Assembly (NCBI GenBank): GCA_047602305.1 | Contig: JASGHO010000001.1 | Location: 434,001-498,000, forward strand | Origin: Ancrocorticia sp047602305 | Lineage (GTDB): Bacteria > Actinomycetota > Actinomycetes > Actinomycetales > Actinomycetaceae | Length of the DNA: 64,000 nucleotides | Direction of reading: 5' to 3' | Shown here: positions 16,694 through 25,684 of the stretch, one piece after another | Numbering within the stretch: the stretch's first letter is position 1 | Layout: the number at the start of each line of letters is the position of its first letter | Position numbers and translations under genes: made by a program | The notes under the pieces: generated by a model | What the model saw: only the letters and a program-made list of their open reading frames with translations | Database searches by the model: none | What the model was told of the DNA's origin: nothing

Positions 16694-16712
16694 TTTCTCG
16701 TTAGGAACGCTT

Positions 16713-18188
16713 ATGAGCTCACTACTCACCCAGCAGCTCTTCCGGCGGCGAATGCCAGCCGGCGTGATCAATGACGGTGTACCCGATTCGATCATCCAGG
16801 TCATCGACGAACCGGATAGCTCGGTTAGTCTCAAGCGATCGATGTCCACCTTCCAGCTCACCCTCATCGGTGTGGGTGGAACCATCGGAACGGGAATCTT
16901 CTTCATTCTCTCGGAGGCGGTACCCAAAGCAGGTCCGGCCGTTCTCGTCTCGTTCATTCTCGCGGCCGTCGTAGCCGGACTGACAGTGGTGTGTTACGCC
17001 GAACTCGCCTCAATGATGCCTTCGTCCGGGTCCTCCTACTCGTACACCTACGCGACGATGGGGGAGATGACCGCCTTCATCGTGGGCGCGTGCCTCATCC
17101 TTGAATATGGGGTCTCCGCGGCGGCGGTCGCGGTTGGATGGTCCCAATACGTCAACCTGCTTCTCGATAACACGCTCGGATTCTCCTTCCCCGAGGCGCT
17201 CTCCAATGCACCGGATGCCGGTGGCATTGTCAATCTGCCTGCGATCATCGTTGTCCTGATGTGCTTGGCAGTCCTTCTTCGCGGCGCCTCTGAATCGGCA
17301 ACGGTCAACTCGATCATGGTGATCGTCAAGATCGCTGTTCTTGGTGTGTTCGCAGCCATCGCCTTCACGGCGTTCCACGCGGATCACTTTGCCAACTTCG
17401 GGGTGCAGGGTGTGCACGGTGTCTCCATGGCAACCGGTGCCCTGTTCTTCTCCTACATCGGCCTGGACGGCATCGCTACCGCTGGCGACGAAGTGAAGAA
17501 TCCACGCAAGTCGATCCCGAGGGCTCTTGTGGCCGCTCTTGTGATCGTCACCTCGGTGTACTTCCTCGTCGGCTTGGCTGCTCTCGGTGCACAGCGCGCC
17601 GAGCTTTTTGAGGGGCAGGAAGCAGGCCTGGCGATCATCGCCCAGAACGTCGTTGGTTCCACCTGGCCCGGAACACTCATCGCTGTCGGAGCCGTCATCT
17701 CCATCTTCTCGGTGACGCTCATTTGCATGTACGGCCAGACGCGAATTCTCTACTCGATGGGACGTGACGGACTCATTCCTGCGGCCTTCGCGAAGGTCAA
17801 TGCACGCCGCAGCGTTCCACTCTTCAACACCTGGGTGGTGTCAATCGCTGTTGCCGTCCTCGCTGGCTTGCTTCCAATGGAGATCCTTGCCGATCTCACA
17901 AGTATCGGTACGCTGACGGCCTTCGGATTGGTCTCGCTCGGCGTTATGATCCTTCGCCGCACCGCCCCGGATATGCGCCGCGGTTTCAAGGTGCCCGGTT
18001 ACCCGATCACCCCGATTTTGTCGATCGCCGCTTGCATCTACGTGATCGTCAATCTCCAGGCGATCACCCTGATCTCATTCGCGATCTGGATTGGCGTCGC
18101 ATTGCTTTTCTACTTCACGTGGAGTCGAAAGCACTCCCAGCTCACCAAGCTGCAAGAGGAAGCTGAACGAATCGCCCAAGGTAAGTAG
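16713..18188 (+). CDS. APC-family cationic amino acid permease
   Basis: A 491-residue permease with about 12 membrane helices. The first helix carries the APC substrate motif GVGGTIGTGIFF, and YIGLDGIATAGDEVKNPRKSIPRA is the loop typical of the CAT/YfnA branch. The N-terminal 40 residues are cytoplasmic. The following gene encodes a dimethylargininase, so arginine or a methylated arginine is a reasonable substrate guess, but this is inference. A hairpin at 16659-16693 in the leader may regulate it. Confidence 0.88.
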   Translation: MSSLLTQQLFRRRMPAGVINDGVPDSIIQVIDEPDSSVSLKRSMSTFQLTLIGVGGTIGTGIFFILSEAVPKAGPAVLVSFILAAVVAGLTVVCYAELASMMPSSGSSYSYTYATMGEMTAFIVGACLILEYGVSAAAVAVGWSQYVNLLLDNTLGFSFPEALSNAPDAGGIVNLPAIIVVLMCLAVLLRGASESATVNSIMVIVKIAVLGVFAAIAFTAFHADHFANFGVQGVHGVSMATGALFFSYIGLDGIATAGDEVKNPRKSIPRALVAALVIVTSVYFLVGLAALGAQRAELFEGQEAGLAIIAQNVVGSTWPGTLIAVGAVISIFSVTLICMYGQTRILYSMGRDGLIPAAFAKVNARRSVPLFNTWVVSIAVAVLAGLLPMEILADLTSIGTLTAFGLVSLGVMILRRTAPDMRRGFKVPGYPITPILSIAACIYVIVNLQAITLISFAIWIGVALLFYFTWSRKHSQLTKLQEEAERIAQGK

Positions 18189-18205
18189 CATTCACATCCC
18201 GTGAT

Positions 18206-18237
18206 TGTGGCCGGTGAGCGTCAGCCCACCGGCCACA
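18206..18237 (+). terminator. Hairpin between permease and dimethylargininase genes
   Basis: TGTGGCCGGTG (18206-18216) pairs with CACCGGCCACA (18227-18237), followed by TTTC. It may cause partial termination between the two genes. Confidence 0.6.
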
Positions 18238-18272
18238 TTTCATGTTTCATACATCTACAGAAGGCAAAGGTT

Positions 18273-19040
18273 ATGTCGAAAATTGCGCTCGTGCGTAAAC
18301 CCGGTCCACTCCTCGACGACGGCATCGTCGACCACATCGAGAAGGTTCCGGTGGATCTTTCCCAAGCGATTGAGCAATGGGAGGGATACGTGGCCGCGTT
18401 GAAGAACGCCGGCTGGGACGTGCGCGAGGTGGAACCAGCCGACGACTGCCCTGATGCGGTGTTCGTCGAGGACTCGGTTGTCATGTTCCGTAATGTCGCC
18501 GTCTCCACCAATCCCGGCGCGGATTCCCGCGTTCCCGAGGTGGTTGGCACTCGCAAGTTGGTGGAGGAGCTCGGCTGCTCCCTCAACCAGATCAAAGCAC
18601 CGGGAACTCTCGACGGCGGCGACATCCTCAAGGTGGGGGACACCGTGTTCGTGGGCCGCGGTGGCCGCACCAATGCTGAAGGCGTTGCTCAACTTCGCGC
18701 GATTCTTTCGCCTCTTGGTGCTAAAGTGGTTGCTGTGCCTGTGACGAAAGTCCTTCATTTGAAGACAGCCGTCACAGCATTGCCCGATGGTACGGTTATC
18801 GGGTATCCAGATTTCGTTGATAATCCGGCAATTTTCGAGCGCTTCCTCCCGGTACCCGAACCGCACGGTACCGCGGTGGTCTGCCTGTCGGAGTCTGAGT
18901 TGCTGATGTCGGCCTCAGCTCCCGAAACGGCCGCGATGCTCCGCGATTGTGGATACAACGTCACCACCGTTCCGATCAGCGAGTTCGAGAAGCTGGAAGG
19001 ATGCGTCACCTGTCTCTCCGTTAGGGTACGCAACCTCTAG
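18273..19040 (+). CDS. NG,NG-dimethylarginine dimethylaminohydrolase (dimethylargininase)
   Basis: A 255-residue guanidino-modifying enzyme that hydrolyses methylated arginines to citrulline and methylamines. Family marks are PDAVFVEDSVVMF near residue 70, TLDGGDIL, the catalytic histidine in HLKTAVT and the nucleophile cysteine in GCVTCLSVRVRNL at the C-terminus. The length fits DDAH, whereas arginine deiminase has about 400 residues. Start ATG 18273 has AAGG upstream; an earlier in-frame start at 18201 would enter the hairpin at 18206-18237. It lies behind an amino acid permease, suggesting uptake and use of arginine derivatives. Confidence 0.82.
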   Translation: MSKIALVRKPGPLLDDGIVDHIEKVPVDLSQAIEQWEGYVAALKNAGWDVREVEPADDCPDAVFVEDSVVMFRNVAVSTNPGADSRVPEVVGTRKLVEELGCSLNQIKAPGTLDGGDILKVGDTVFVGRGGRTNAEGVAQLRAILSPLGAKVVAVPVTKVLHLKTAVTALPDGTVIGYPDFVDNPAIFERFLPVPEPHGTAVVCLSESELLMSASAPETAAMLRDCGYNVTTVPISEFEKLEGCVTCLSVRVRNL

Positions 19041-19095
19041 ACTCACTCCAACCCATAGCCATGCACCGGTGGCTGCTACAACAACTCAAGTCGCT

Positions 19096-19125
19096 GCCGT
19101 CGTCGTCATATGTGGCGACGACGGC
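19096..19125 (+). terminator. Terminator hairpin after the dimethylargininase gene
   Basis: GCCGTCGTCG (19096-19105) pairs perfectly with CGACGACGGC (19116-19125). It is one of several intergenic hairpins built from GCCGTCGTC. Confidence 0.6.
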
Positions 19126-19244
19126 GCGCTGTATCTACCGTTTCACCAGCTCACGACCAAAGGAAGACTGAAAGAAGAAGCACAGTAAAAGCGGCCGTCA
19201 CTGACTCACCGGCCCTTTTCACAGTTCCCTCGGAAGGGGATTAC

Positions 19245-20732
19245 ATGTCCGACCAGATGTACATCTATCTCGCCCTAGCCATCTACTTCGGTGGCATGCT
19301 GCTCATCGGCTACATAGCCTACAAGCGCACAACCGATCACGAAGACTACATGCTTGGAGGGCGCGACCTTCCTCCCTGGGTGGCAGCGCTCAGTGCCGGC
19401 GCTTCCGACATGTCGGGCTGGCTCATTATGGGCCTTCCCGGGGCCATCTACGCCACCGGCCTCATCGAGGGATGGATTGCAGTAGGCCTGACCATCGGCG
19501 CCTACCTCAACTGGCTGCTAGTGGCTCCACGACTACGCGCTTACACAGAAGTTGCGAACAACTCAATCACAATTCCAAGCTTCTTTGAGAATCGTCTCCA
19601 CGATAAGTCGCACCTGTTGCGCATCATTTCCAGCATCATCATTCTCATCTTCTTTACACTCTATGTGTCCTCGGGCATGGTGGCCGGAGGAGTTTTCTTC
19701 GAGGAGTCCTTCGGGATGGATTACTTCTGGGGCATGGCACTCGTCGTAGTCATCACCTTGGGATACACTCTTTTTGGTGGCTTCCTTGGTGCCTCGTTTA
19801 CCGACGTGGTGCAGGGTCTCATGATGATGGTGGCCCTCGGTCTCGTGCCAATCGCAGCGGTTCTCGCCGTTGGTGGTGTTGGCGAGACCACTAGCACCAT
19901 TGGGACCGTCAGTCCTGGCAACCTTTCGCTCATCGGTGCGGGACAGTTCGAGACCGGAGCGGCGGCACTTATCATCATTTCGGGTTTGGCCTGGGGCCTC
20001 GGATATTTTGGTCAGCCCCACATCATCGTGCGCTTCATGGCACTGCGCAATCCGCAGGAAGCGAAGGCTGCCCGCCGTATCGGCATGACCTGGATGATCA
20101 TCTCCCTTGGTGGTGCAGTGGTCACCGGACTCATCGGCATCGCCTTCTTCCACCAGCGCGGTGAGACTCTCGAAAACGCAGAAACGGTTGTGCTGCGCAT
20201 GTCGCAGATCCTACTTCACCCGCTCATCGCCGGATTCGTGCTGGCGGCAGTTCTTGCAGCCATCATGAGTACCTTTTCCAGCCAGCTCATCGTCTGCTCC
20301 TCGGCCCTCATCGAGGACCTTTACAAGGCAGTACGCAAGACTCCTCCTCCCGGCCAGCAGCTCGTGATCCTCGGTCGTTTGGCCGTACTGGTCATCGCCG
20401 CAATTGCCTTCGTTCTCGCAATCAACCCCAATGATTCGATTCTCGGGTTGGTCAGTTTCGCATGGGCGGGCTTCGGCGCTTCCTTCGGACCTCTCGTCAT
20501 CCTCAGCCTCTTCTGGCGCAAACTCACCACGTGGGGTGCGCTTGCAGGAATGGCCACTGGCGCGGCCACTGTTTTCATCTGGAAGGCTCTCGAGACCGGC
20601 ATTTACGAGTTGCTGCCAGCATTCATCGTGCATGTGCTGGTTGCCGTTGTAGTGAGCCTCGCAACATACCGCAAGAACGATGCAATTCAAGCCGAGTTCG
20701 ACAGCACGGTAGCAATGGTCAAGGCCAAGTGA
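19245..20732 (+). CDS. putP: Sodium/proline symporter
   Basis: A 495-residue SSS-family transporter with about 13 membrane helices. Characteristic segments are DYMLGGRDLPPWVAALSAGASDMSGWLIMGLPGAIY, in which the sodium and proline contacts lie, and GYFGQPHIIVRFMA, the SSS signature. Start ATG 19245 has AAGGGGA at 19234-19240; an upstream in-frame ATG at 19110 lies inside the preceding hairpin and is rejected. It stands alone between two terminators. Confidence 0.93.
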   Translation: MSDQMYIYLALAIYFGGMLLIGYIAYKRTTDHEDYMLGGRDLPPWVAALSAGASDMSGWLIMGLPGAIYATGLIEGWIAVGLTIGAYLNWLLVAPRLRAYTEVANNSITIPSFFENRLHDKSHLLRIISSIIILIFFTLYVSSGMVAGGVFFEESFGMDYFWGMALVVVITLGYTLFGGFLGASFTDVVQGLMMMVALGLVPIAAVLAVGGVGETTSTIGTVSPGNLSLIGAGQFETGAAALIIISGLAWGLGYFGQPHIIVRFMALRNPQEAKAARRIGMTWMIISLGGAVVTGLIGIAFFHQRGETLENAETVVLRMSQILLHPLIAGFVLAAVLAAIMSTFSSQLIVCSSALIEDLYKAVRKTPPPGQQLVILGRLAVLVIAAIAFVLAINPNDSILGLVSFAWAGFGASFGPLVILSLFWRKLTTWGALAGMATGAATVFIWKALETGIYELLPAFIVHVLVAVVVSLATYRKNDAIQAEFDSTVAMVKAK

Positions 20733-20772
20733 TTGCTGTGGTGTAAGTAGCTGACGTTATTGCAACAAGCAC

Positions 20773-20812
20773 GGAGGGGGAGTGCCCGGTGAACGCCGGG
20801 AACTCCCCCTCC
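20773..20812 (+). terminator. Terminator after putP
   Basis: GGAGGGGGAGT (20773-20783) pairs with 20802-20812, with an inner CCGG/CCGG pairing. Confidence 0.75.
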
Positions 20813-20968
20813 TCGATCTCAGAATGTCTGACCAGACACCCCGAACAACCACGCGTACTTTCACCGCTGAGACAGCCAGGGCGCTAGAAGATGAACTCCG
20901 GCAGCAGTAGGCTGGACATGTCGCTTTCCCACGCTGGGGAGGCGCCTCGCACCGATGAAGGACAAAAG

Positions 20969-21796
20969 ATGACAACCCTCAAGGCACACGACGGACTGGA
21001 ACTTCCCGCCATTGGATTCGGCACCTACAAGCTTCGCGGTAGTGCCGGGGCGGACGCGATCGCTGGCGCGATCGGACGTGGCTACACGTTGCTCGATTCG
21101 GCCTTCAACTACGAAAACGAAGGCTGTGTAGGGGAGGGAATCCGCCGCAGCGGAGCCCGCCGCGAGGATCTCATCGTTACCTCGAAGCTGCCCGGACGCT
21201 ACCAGGATCGTGACATGGCCGTGGTGACGATCGAGGAATCCCTCTATCGTCTCGGTCTCGACTACATCGACCTCTACCTCATCCACTGGCCCAACCCCAA
21301 GGTAGGCAAGTACGTCGAGGCTTGGGGTGCGCTCATTGAGGCAAAGAAGGCGGGACTGCTGAAGCATATCGGCGTCTGCAACTTCCTCCCCGAGCATCTG
21401 GAAACCTTGCAGAAGGAAACCGGGGTGCTGCCCGAGGTGAACCAGATCGAACTGCACCCGTTGTTCCCGCAGGTGGAACAGGTGGAGTTCGACAAGGCTC
21501 ACGGCATTATCACCCAGGCATGGAGCCCGCTGGTTCGCGGCGGTGTGCTGGACAACCCGGTGATCACCGGGATCGCAGACAAGCACGGGGCCACCCCCGG
21601 CCAGGTGGTTCTCGCGTGGGACGTTGCCCGCGAGGTTCTCCCAATTCCGAAGGCGTCCTCGGCGGCCCGTCAGATCGAGAACCTTGGTGCGGTTGATGTG
21701 GCCCTGGATGCCGAGGATGTCGCGGCCATCACCGCGCTCGGCCGCCCCGATGGCCGAATGAAGGGCCAGGATCCGGCGGTGTACGAGGAGTTCTAA
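20969..21796 (+). CDS. Aldo/keto reductase
   Basis: A 275-residue NADPH-dependent reductase of the AKR5/2,5-diketogluconate reductase type. The catalytic tetrad is visible: Asp in LLDSAFNYENEG, Tyr in the same motif, Lys in TSKLPG and His in LYLIHWPNP. The coenzyme-binding motif is IPKASSAARQIENL. ATG 20969 follows GAAGGA by six bases; upstream in-frame starts from 20891 give no conserved sequence. It is monocistronic and the substrate is unknown. Confidence 0.92.
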   Translation: MTTLKAHDGLELPAIGFGTYKLRGSAGADAIAGAIGRGYTLLDSAFNYENEGCVGEGIRRSGARREDLIVTSKLPGRYQDRDMAVVTIEESLYRLGLDYIDLYLIHWPNPKVGKYVEAWGALIEAKKAGLLKHIGVCNFLPEHLETLQKETGVLPEVNQIELHPLFPQVEQVEFDKAHGIITQAWSPLVRGGVLDNPVITGIADKHGATPGQVVLAWDVAREVLPIPKASSAARQIENLGAVDVALDAEDVAAITALGRPDGRMKGQDPAVYEEF

Positions 21797-21952
21797 AGTC
21801 AGGCCGGGGCTAGAGCCGTCCCTTCTGATCTTCGTGGCGGTGAGAGGTGTTCCATGATTTTTCCTTGGATTGATCAATGCAGCCAACGGTGGCTACAACA
21901 TGGTCCAAGGCGAAGGGTGCGCGAGTTTACGCGTCCGCATACAAAAATGCCC
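21797..21952. other. Gene-free stretch downstream of the aldo/keto reductase
   Basis: About 155 bases with no recognisable gene or clear terminator. It ends at the minus-strand terminator of the micro-ORF described next. Confidence 0.4.
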
Positions 21953-21981
21953 CGGACCACTATGGTGCGGGGCATCTGTTT
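21953..21981 (-). terminator. Minus-strand terminator of the 27-codon micro-ORF
   Basis: Read on the minus strand, ATGCCCCG pairs with CGGGGCAT over a 13-base loop and is followed by TTTTTGT. It starts two bases after the micro-ORF stop codon. Confidence 0.75.
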
Positions 21982-21982
21982 G

Positions 21983-22066
21983 TCAGATATCTCGCTCCGG
22001 AAGGGTCAGCTGGTGGCGGAGATCGCGTGGCGCGGTCTCCAGTTGCGGCTTATCCATAAAGCGCAT
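21983..22066 (-). CDS. Candidate small protein, 27 residues
   Basis: The minus strand holds ATG (22066-22064) preceded by GGAAGGAA, and 27 codons, beginning MRFMDKPQLE and ending LTLPERDI, to a TGA at 21985-21983. It is framed by a promoter candidate (TTGACG 22184-22179, 18-base spacer, TAGCTT 22160-22155), the palindrome GTGCACTAGTGCAC at the predicted transcription start, a further leader hairpin (GCGCCA..TGGCGC) and a terminator directly behind the stop. I do not recognise the peptide. It is charged and hydrophilic, so not membrane-inserted. Translation is unproven, but the complete set of signals is hard to explain otherwise. Confidence 0.45.
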   Translation of the reverse strand: MRFMDKPQLETAPRDLRHQLTLPERDI

Positions 22067-22133
22067 TCCAGTTCCTTCCGGTTGAGAGGTGTCAAAGCTC
22101 GGGGCCTTGGCACGTCGCGCCAGCTGTGGCGCG

Positions 22134-22147
22134 GTGCACTAGTGCAC
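22134..22147. promoter_or_regulatory. Perfect 14-base palindrome at the micro-ORF promoter
   Basis: GTGCACTAGTGCAC is fully self-complementary and lies just downstream of the predicted -10 (22160-22155), where a bound repressor would block transcription. Confidence 0.5.
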
Positions 22148-22196
22148 GGGTGTAAAGCTATTGCACATCAGCATGCTCCGTCAAGCATTAAAAAAG

Positions 22197-22239
22197 AACG
22201 GGCGCGAAAGAGATCGTAAAAATCTCTTTCGCGCCCGTT
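22197..22239 (-). terminator. Terminator of the 1118-residue PEPCK-like gene
   Basis: An 18-base perfect stem (22197-22214 with 22222-22239). On the minus strand it is followed by a TTCTTTTTT run. Confidence 0.9.
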
Positions 22240-22327
22240 ACATCATATCAACCACAACAAGACTGAAATGAGTCTGCGCTGAGAAGCCATGCCCCATCGG
22301 CGGAGCAACCTCTCAGCCGATCAAGCG

Positions 22328-25300
22328 TCACTTCAGCGGTTGCAGGCCAATCTGACCAATGAGGCGCACCGGGTACTCGGGAGCAGACTTATGCGCGTAC
22401 TCTGCCTCGGCGGCCGCAATACGGTCCGTGAGGTGTAGGCGCTCCGCAGTGATCGCATTGGTGGGAGTCGAGAGGAAACGATTCATGTCCTCAAGGCCCT
22501 GCTTGATGCGGCTGAGCTCCTCGTCGTGCTTGGCGGCGATGCGATCGGCATACCAGTCGGAGGCAAGAATGTTCTCGCGCTCGAACAACGCGCGGAACTC
22601 CGGCGAATCCAACGTCCAACCTTCAGCCGACTCACCGTTGGCCATGATCTCCAGCAGCGCCCGGATCGGGGGAACGGCGTAGGAAATCGTGCCGTCGGCG
22701 ATGTAGGCCTGCGCCACACGCTGGTGGGTGGCCACGATGGTATCCACCGAATCAGCAAAGACCTTGAGGTCCTGCAACTCGGGGCGCAGCATGGAATCGG
22801 AGAACACGGACTGCGGATGCATGAAGATGCGGCCGAAGAACGCGGTGGCGAACTTCTGCGTCATGCGGTAGCCGAGGCGGCTGGCGAGAACCTTCTTGCC
22901 GTTCAGCTCGAAGTCCTCGATCTTCTCCAGGTAGCCGCCCTCGATCAGCTCGTGGGCGTCACGCTCTTCGGGCGTCATGCGGCTGAACAGCTCGGGCACC
23001 AACAGGCTGAAGTCGTGATCAATCCTCGTGTGAGGCCCGATGTAGCCAGCGCTGGAAATCCATCCATCGTAGCCAGCCAGCGCGTAGGAAAGGAAGCCGG
23101 CGTTGAGGTCGAAGGTGGCGGGAAGGGCGTTGAACGGTCCCTTCGTCATGGCACCCTCAGAACCCGCACCGGTGGTGGAGGGGGACTTGCCCGTCATGGA
23201 GGAAATGAACTCCATGAACAGCTCCGGCAACTCCATGAAGTGAAGTGGGTTGTACGAACACAGCGCCGGCACCTTCTCCTCGGGAGGATTGTTGCGGCGG
23301 CCCGCAGCAACTACATCCACCGGCAGCGGAAGCGGCATGGAGAGTGAGGCCCCGGCCACCAGGTGAGCCGCCAGATCGGACGCAGCGGTCTCGACCGGAT
23401 GCGACAGATCGGGGCGCACCTGCAGGTAGCGCGGATTCTTGGAACGAGCTCCATCAACGATGCGGGCATCAGCTGAGGAGACGAAGTACTTCGGCGAGAC
23501 GTCGTCGGCCTCATCGGCCACGCGGGAGATGAACTCCTGCATCGGGTCCGAGAACTGGCTGAACTTGACGGCGTCGTCGCGCATCTCGCGGGCGTCGGTG
23601 CGGGTGAGCGGCTCGAAGTTGGAGATGAAGGAGCCGGGCTCGGACAGGTCGCGTTCGGTTTGCTTGTCGTAGCCGCGGATCTTGGCGTCGTCGGGGCGCT
23701 GGAAGAGCAGCTGCTCGCAGTTCTCGACGTACTTGCGGGAGAGGCCGCCGTCGCGATCGCGCATCACCACGGAGGCGGTGATGTCGTCTTCCGTCTGTAC
23801 CTTGGTGGCCGGATGGAAGTCGGGGCGGAGGCTGAAGAGGCGCCACGAGCCGTCGGCGGTGAAGCCCACACGCAGATTGGTGTTGACGATCTTCTCGCCG
23901 TCGAGGCGAATGAAGTTGCCGTAGCGATCGTTCATGATGCCCACCGAGAAGTGCTCGCGCCAGTTCTCGCCCCACTCGGGCTTGATGTAGCGCTTGACCG
24001 TGTAGACGATCTCCTTGATGTAGGCGGGGATCGTCTCCAGGAACTCGTTGTATTCGGCGGTGTAATCCTCGGACTGGGTCAGCAGCTTGATGACCGAACC
24101 GATGGAGCGATCGTGGCTCAGAATCGAGCGGTGATCACTGGTGTTGCCATCGGCGAAACGGTCCGAGTAGTCGCGCTCCAGGAGGGACTGGACGGTGTCC
24201 ATGTCCTCGTCGAAGTTCGGGCTGTAGAGGTTGCCGAAGATGAAGGCGTCGGAGAGGGCCTTGCTGATCTCCGACTTGCCGCCGCCGGACACGGTGGAGG
24301 GCTTGTGGCAGGTGGTGGAGACGGGGGAGACGCCCACGAGGGTCCACTGGGTGGGTTCGTCGTCCAGTTGACGCATGAACACGCGGTAGCCGTCCGGGGC
24401 GAAGTACGTCTTCTTGGCGCGCAGCGGGATCGAATGACGCGTGCCATCCGCATCAGTCCACGACACCGTACTGTCGAGCAGGCTGTAGGAAGCGTGCGGC
24501 GGGACCAGCACGAACTCCGGGTAACGGGTATCCAACGCGTGGCCCTCTGGCTGCAGCTCGAAACGCTCTGGGTTACGTGCCACTACGTCGGCCACGGTCG
24601 AATCACCCTTGACGTAATCGGAGGTGAAGGTCTGACCGAGGGTGTAGGCGGGGAAAACGCGGGCGCCACCGGCGTGCTCCTCCTCGGCGTTGCCGAAGAG
24701 ATTCGCGGAGTAGCTGATCTGGGTCTTGACTTCCTTCTTGCAGTAACCGAAGTAGTTGTCTGCAATGACGGTGACGATGACGCCGCGCTCGTCGCGAGCG
24801 CAGCACTTGAACGCCTGGCCGTCGTTGTAGAGCTCGGCTTCGTCCTTGTAGCACATGTGGTCGTGGCGCTGGCGCTCGGTGGCGTCCTCCCAGCGGGGCA
24901 GGCCGAGTTCCTTCTTGGTCACCTTGGTCAGGTGCGGGGCGAGGATGACGAGGCCGCTGGTGCCGGTCCAGCCGGTGGGATCGAGGGCCGAATCGTTGTC
25001 CGCGAGGAACGGGTCCCCACCGTTGCCGAAGATGCCTTCGACAAAGTCAAGGTTGGCCACCAGGCCGCCGGGCACGATGAAGCGGATTTCCATGCGCTTC
25101 TCGCGCTGGCGGCCGTGCACCTCGGGAACCACCAGCGGGCGTAGCAGCAGCGACACGAAGGTGCGGGCCGGGTTCTCCTGGTTGGAGGTGTAGGGGACGG
25201 TGAGCAGATCCTGCGGCGGCTCCATCGCCAGTTCCATCAGCTTGCCGAACGCGGCCTTCGGAACGGCTCGCTTGTCATCGGGAATGGGCAGGCCACCCTC

Positions 25301-25684
25301 GGCGATGTGGAACACGCCGGCAGTGGTGCGGCGATCGTTGGCGGGATTGTGGAGCACGCCGTTGGCGAGGCGGTAGCTGGAGAGAAGATCGTTGGAGAAT
25401 TCGTCGGCATCGCTGGGAAGCGAGAGTGCGCGCGCCAAGCCCAGCTGGTCGAGGACCAGGGTTTGTGAGGGGATGACGGGATTGGTGCCGGTGCCCTGCA
25501 GGTAATCGTCGAGGAATACCTGAATCCGGTGGTCGGCGGCGCAGGGGCGGTATTCCAGACGGCGGTTGAACTCCTGCTGCTGGGCGATCAAGGGCCCAAC
25601 AAGTTCCATATCCGCGTCCATTGGTACCGCGTGGCCCAGGAGCGCAAGTCGAAGGTTGATGACGTCAGTGACTGAATAACCCAT
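22328..25684 (-). CDS. Probable PPi-dependent phosphoenolpyruvate carboxykinase
   Basis: A very long cytoplasmic protein of 1118 residues without signal peptide or membrane segments. The best landmark is a P-loop-like HKPSTVSGGGKSEISKAL with Lys at about residue 470, comparable to the kinase-1 loop of PEP carboxykinases. Size, single-ORF organisation and this loop match the PPi-type PEPCK described in Entamoeba and Propionibacterium, which interconverts oxaloacetate plus PPi and PEP plus phosphate plus CO2. ATG 25684 is preceded by TAGGGT ending six bases away, so the message may be leaderless. It is monocistronic and ends at a strong terminator. The assignment rests on memory of the family; an uncharacterised relative is possible. 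Confidence 0.65.
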   Translation of the reverse strand: MGYSVTDVINLRLALLGHAVPMDADMELVGPLIAQQQEFNRRLEYRPCAADHRIQVFLDDYLQGTGTNPVIPSQTLVLDQLGLARALSLPSDADEFSNDLLSSYRLANGVLHNPANDRRTTAGVFHIAEGGLPIPDDKRAVPKAAFGKLMELAMEPPQDLLTVPYTSNQENPARTFVSLLLRPLVVPEVHGRQREKRMEIRFIVPGGLVANLDFVEGIFGNGGDPFLADNDSALDPTGWTGTSGLVILAPHLTKVTKKELGLPRWEDATERQRHDHMCYKDEAELYNDGQAFKCCARDERGVIVTVIADNYFGYCKKEVKTQISYSANLFGNAEEEHAGGARVFPAYTLGQTFTSDYVKGDSTVADVVARNPERFELQPEGHALDTRYPEFVLVPPHASYSLLDSTVSWTDADGTRHSIPLRAKKTYFAPDGYRVFMRQLDDEPTQWTLVGVSPVSTTCHKPSTVSGGGKSEISKALSDAFIFGNLYSPNFDEDMDTVQSLLERDYSDRFADGNTSDHRSILSHDRSIGSVIKLLTQSEDYTAEYNEFLETIPAYIKEIVYTVKRYIKPEWGENWREHFSVGIMNDRYGNFIRLDGEKIVNTNLRVGFTADGSWRLFSLRPDFHPATKVQTEDDITASVVMRDRDGGLSRKYVENCEQLLFQRPDDAKIRGYDKQTERDLSEPGSFISNFEPLTRTDAREMRDDAVKFSQFSDPMQEFISRVADEADDVSPKYFVSSADARIVDGARSKNPRYLQVRPDLSHPVETAASDLAAHLVAGASLSMPLPLPVDVVAAGRRNNPPEEKVPALCSYNPLHFMELPELFMEFISSMTGKSPSTTGAGSEGAMTKGPFNALPATFDLNAGFLSYALAGYDGWISSAGYIGPHTRIDHDFSLLVPELFSRMTPEERDAHELIEGGYLEKIEDFELNGKKVLASRLGYRMTQKFATAFFGRIFMHPQSVFSDSMLRPELQDLKVFADSVDTIVATHQRVAQAYIADGTISYAVPPIRALLEIMANGESAEGWTLDSPEFRALFERENILASDWYADRIAAKHDEELSRIKQGLEDMNRFLSTPTNAITAERLHLTDRIAAAEAEYAHKSAPEYPVRLIGQIGLQPLK

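Noticed and set aside
18262..18275. Longer version of the dimethylargininase starting at 18201
   Set aside because: The extra 24 codons run through the hairpin at 18206-18237 and are not part of the family; ATG 18273 has a ribosome site.
22064..22120. Signal recognition particle RNA on the minus strand, suggested by CCGGAAGGAACTGG
   Set aside because: Only the GGAAGG core matches; the flanking asymmetric loop and long hairpin of SRP RNA are absent.
21854..22219. Plus-strand frames of 60-121 codons after the aldo/keto reductase
   Set aside because: They cross two minus-strand terminators, have no ribosome site and encode unlikely Arg/Ser-rich peptides.
23660..25144. 494-codon frame opposite the PEPCK-like gene
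   Set aside because: It is the antisense shadow of a 1118-residue gene with strong codon bias; its Gly/Val/Glu-rich sequence is typical of such shadows.
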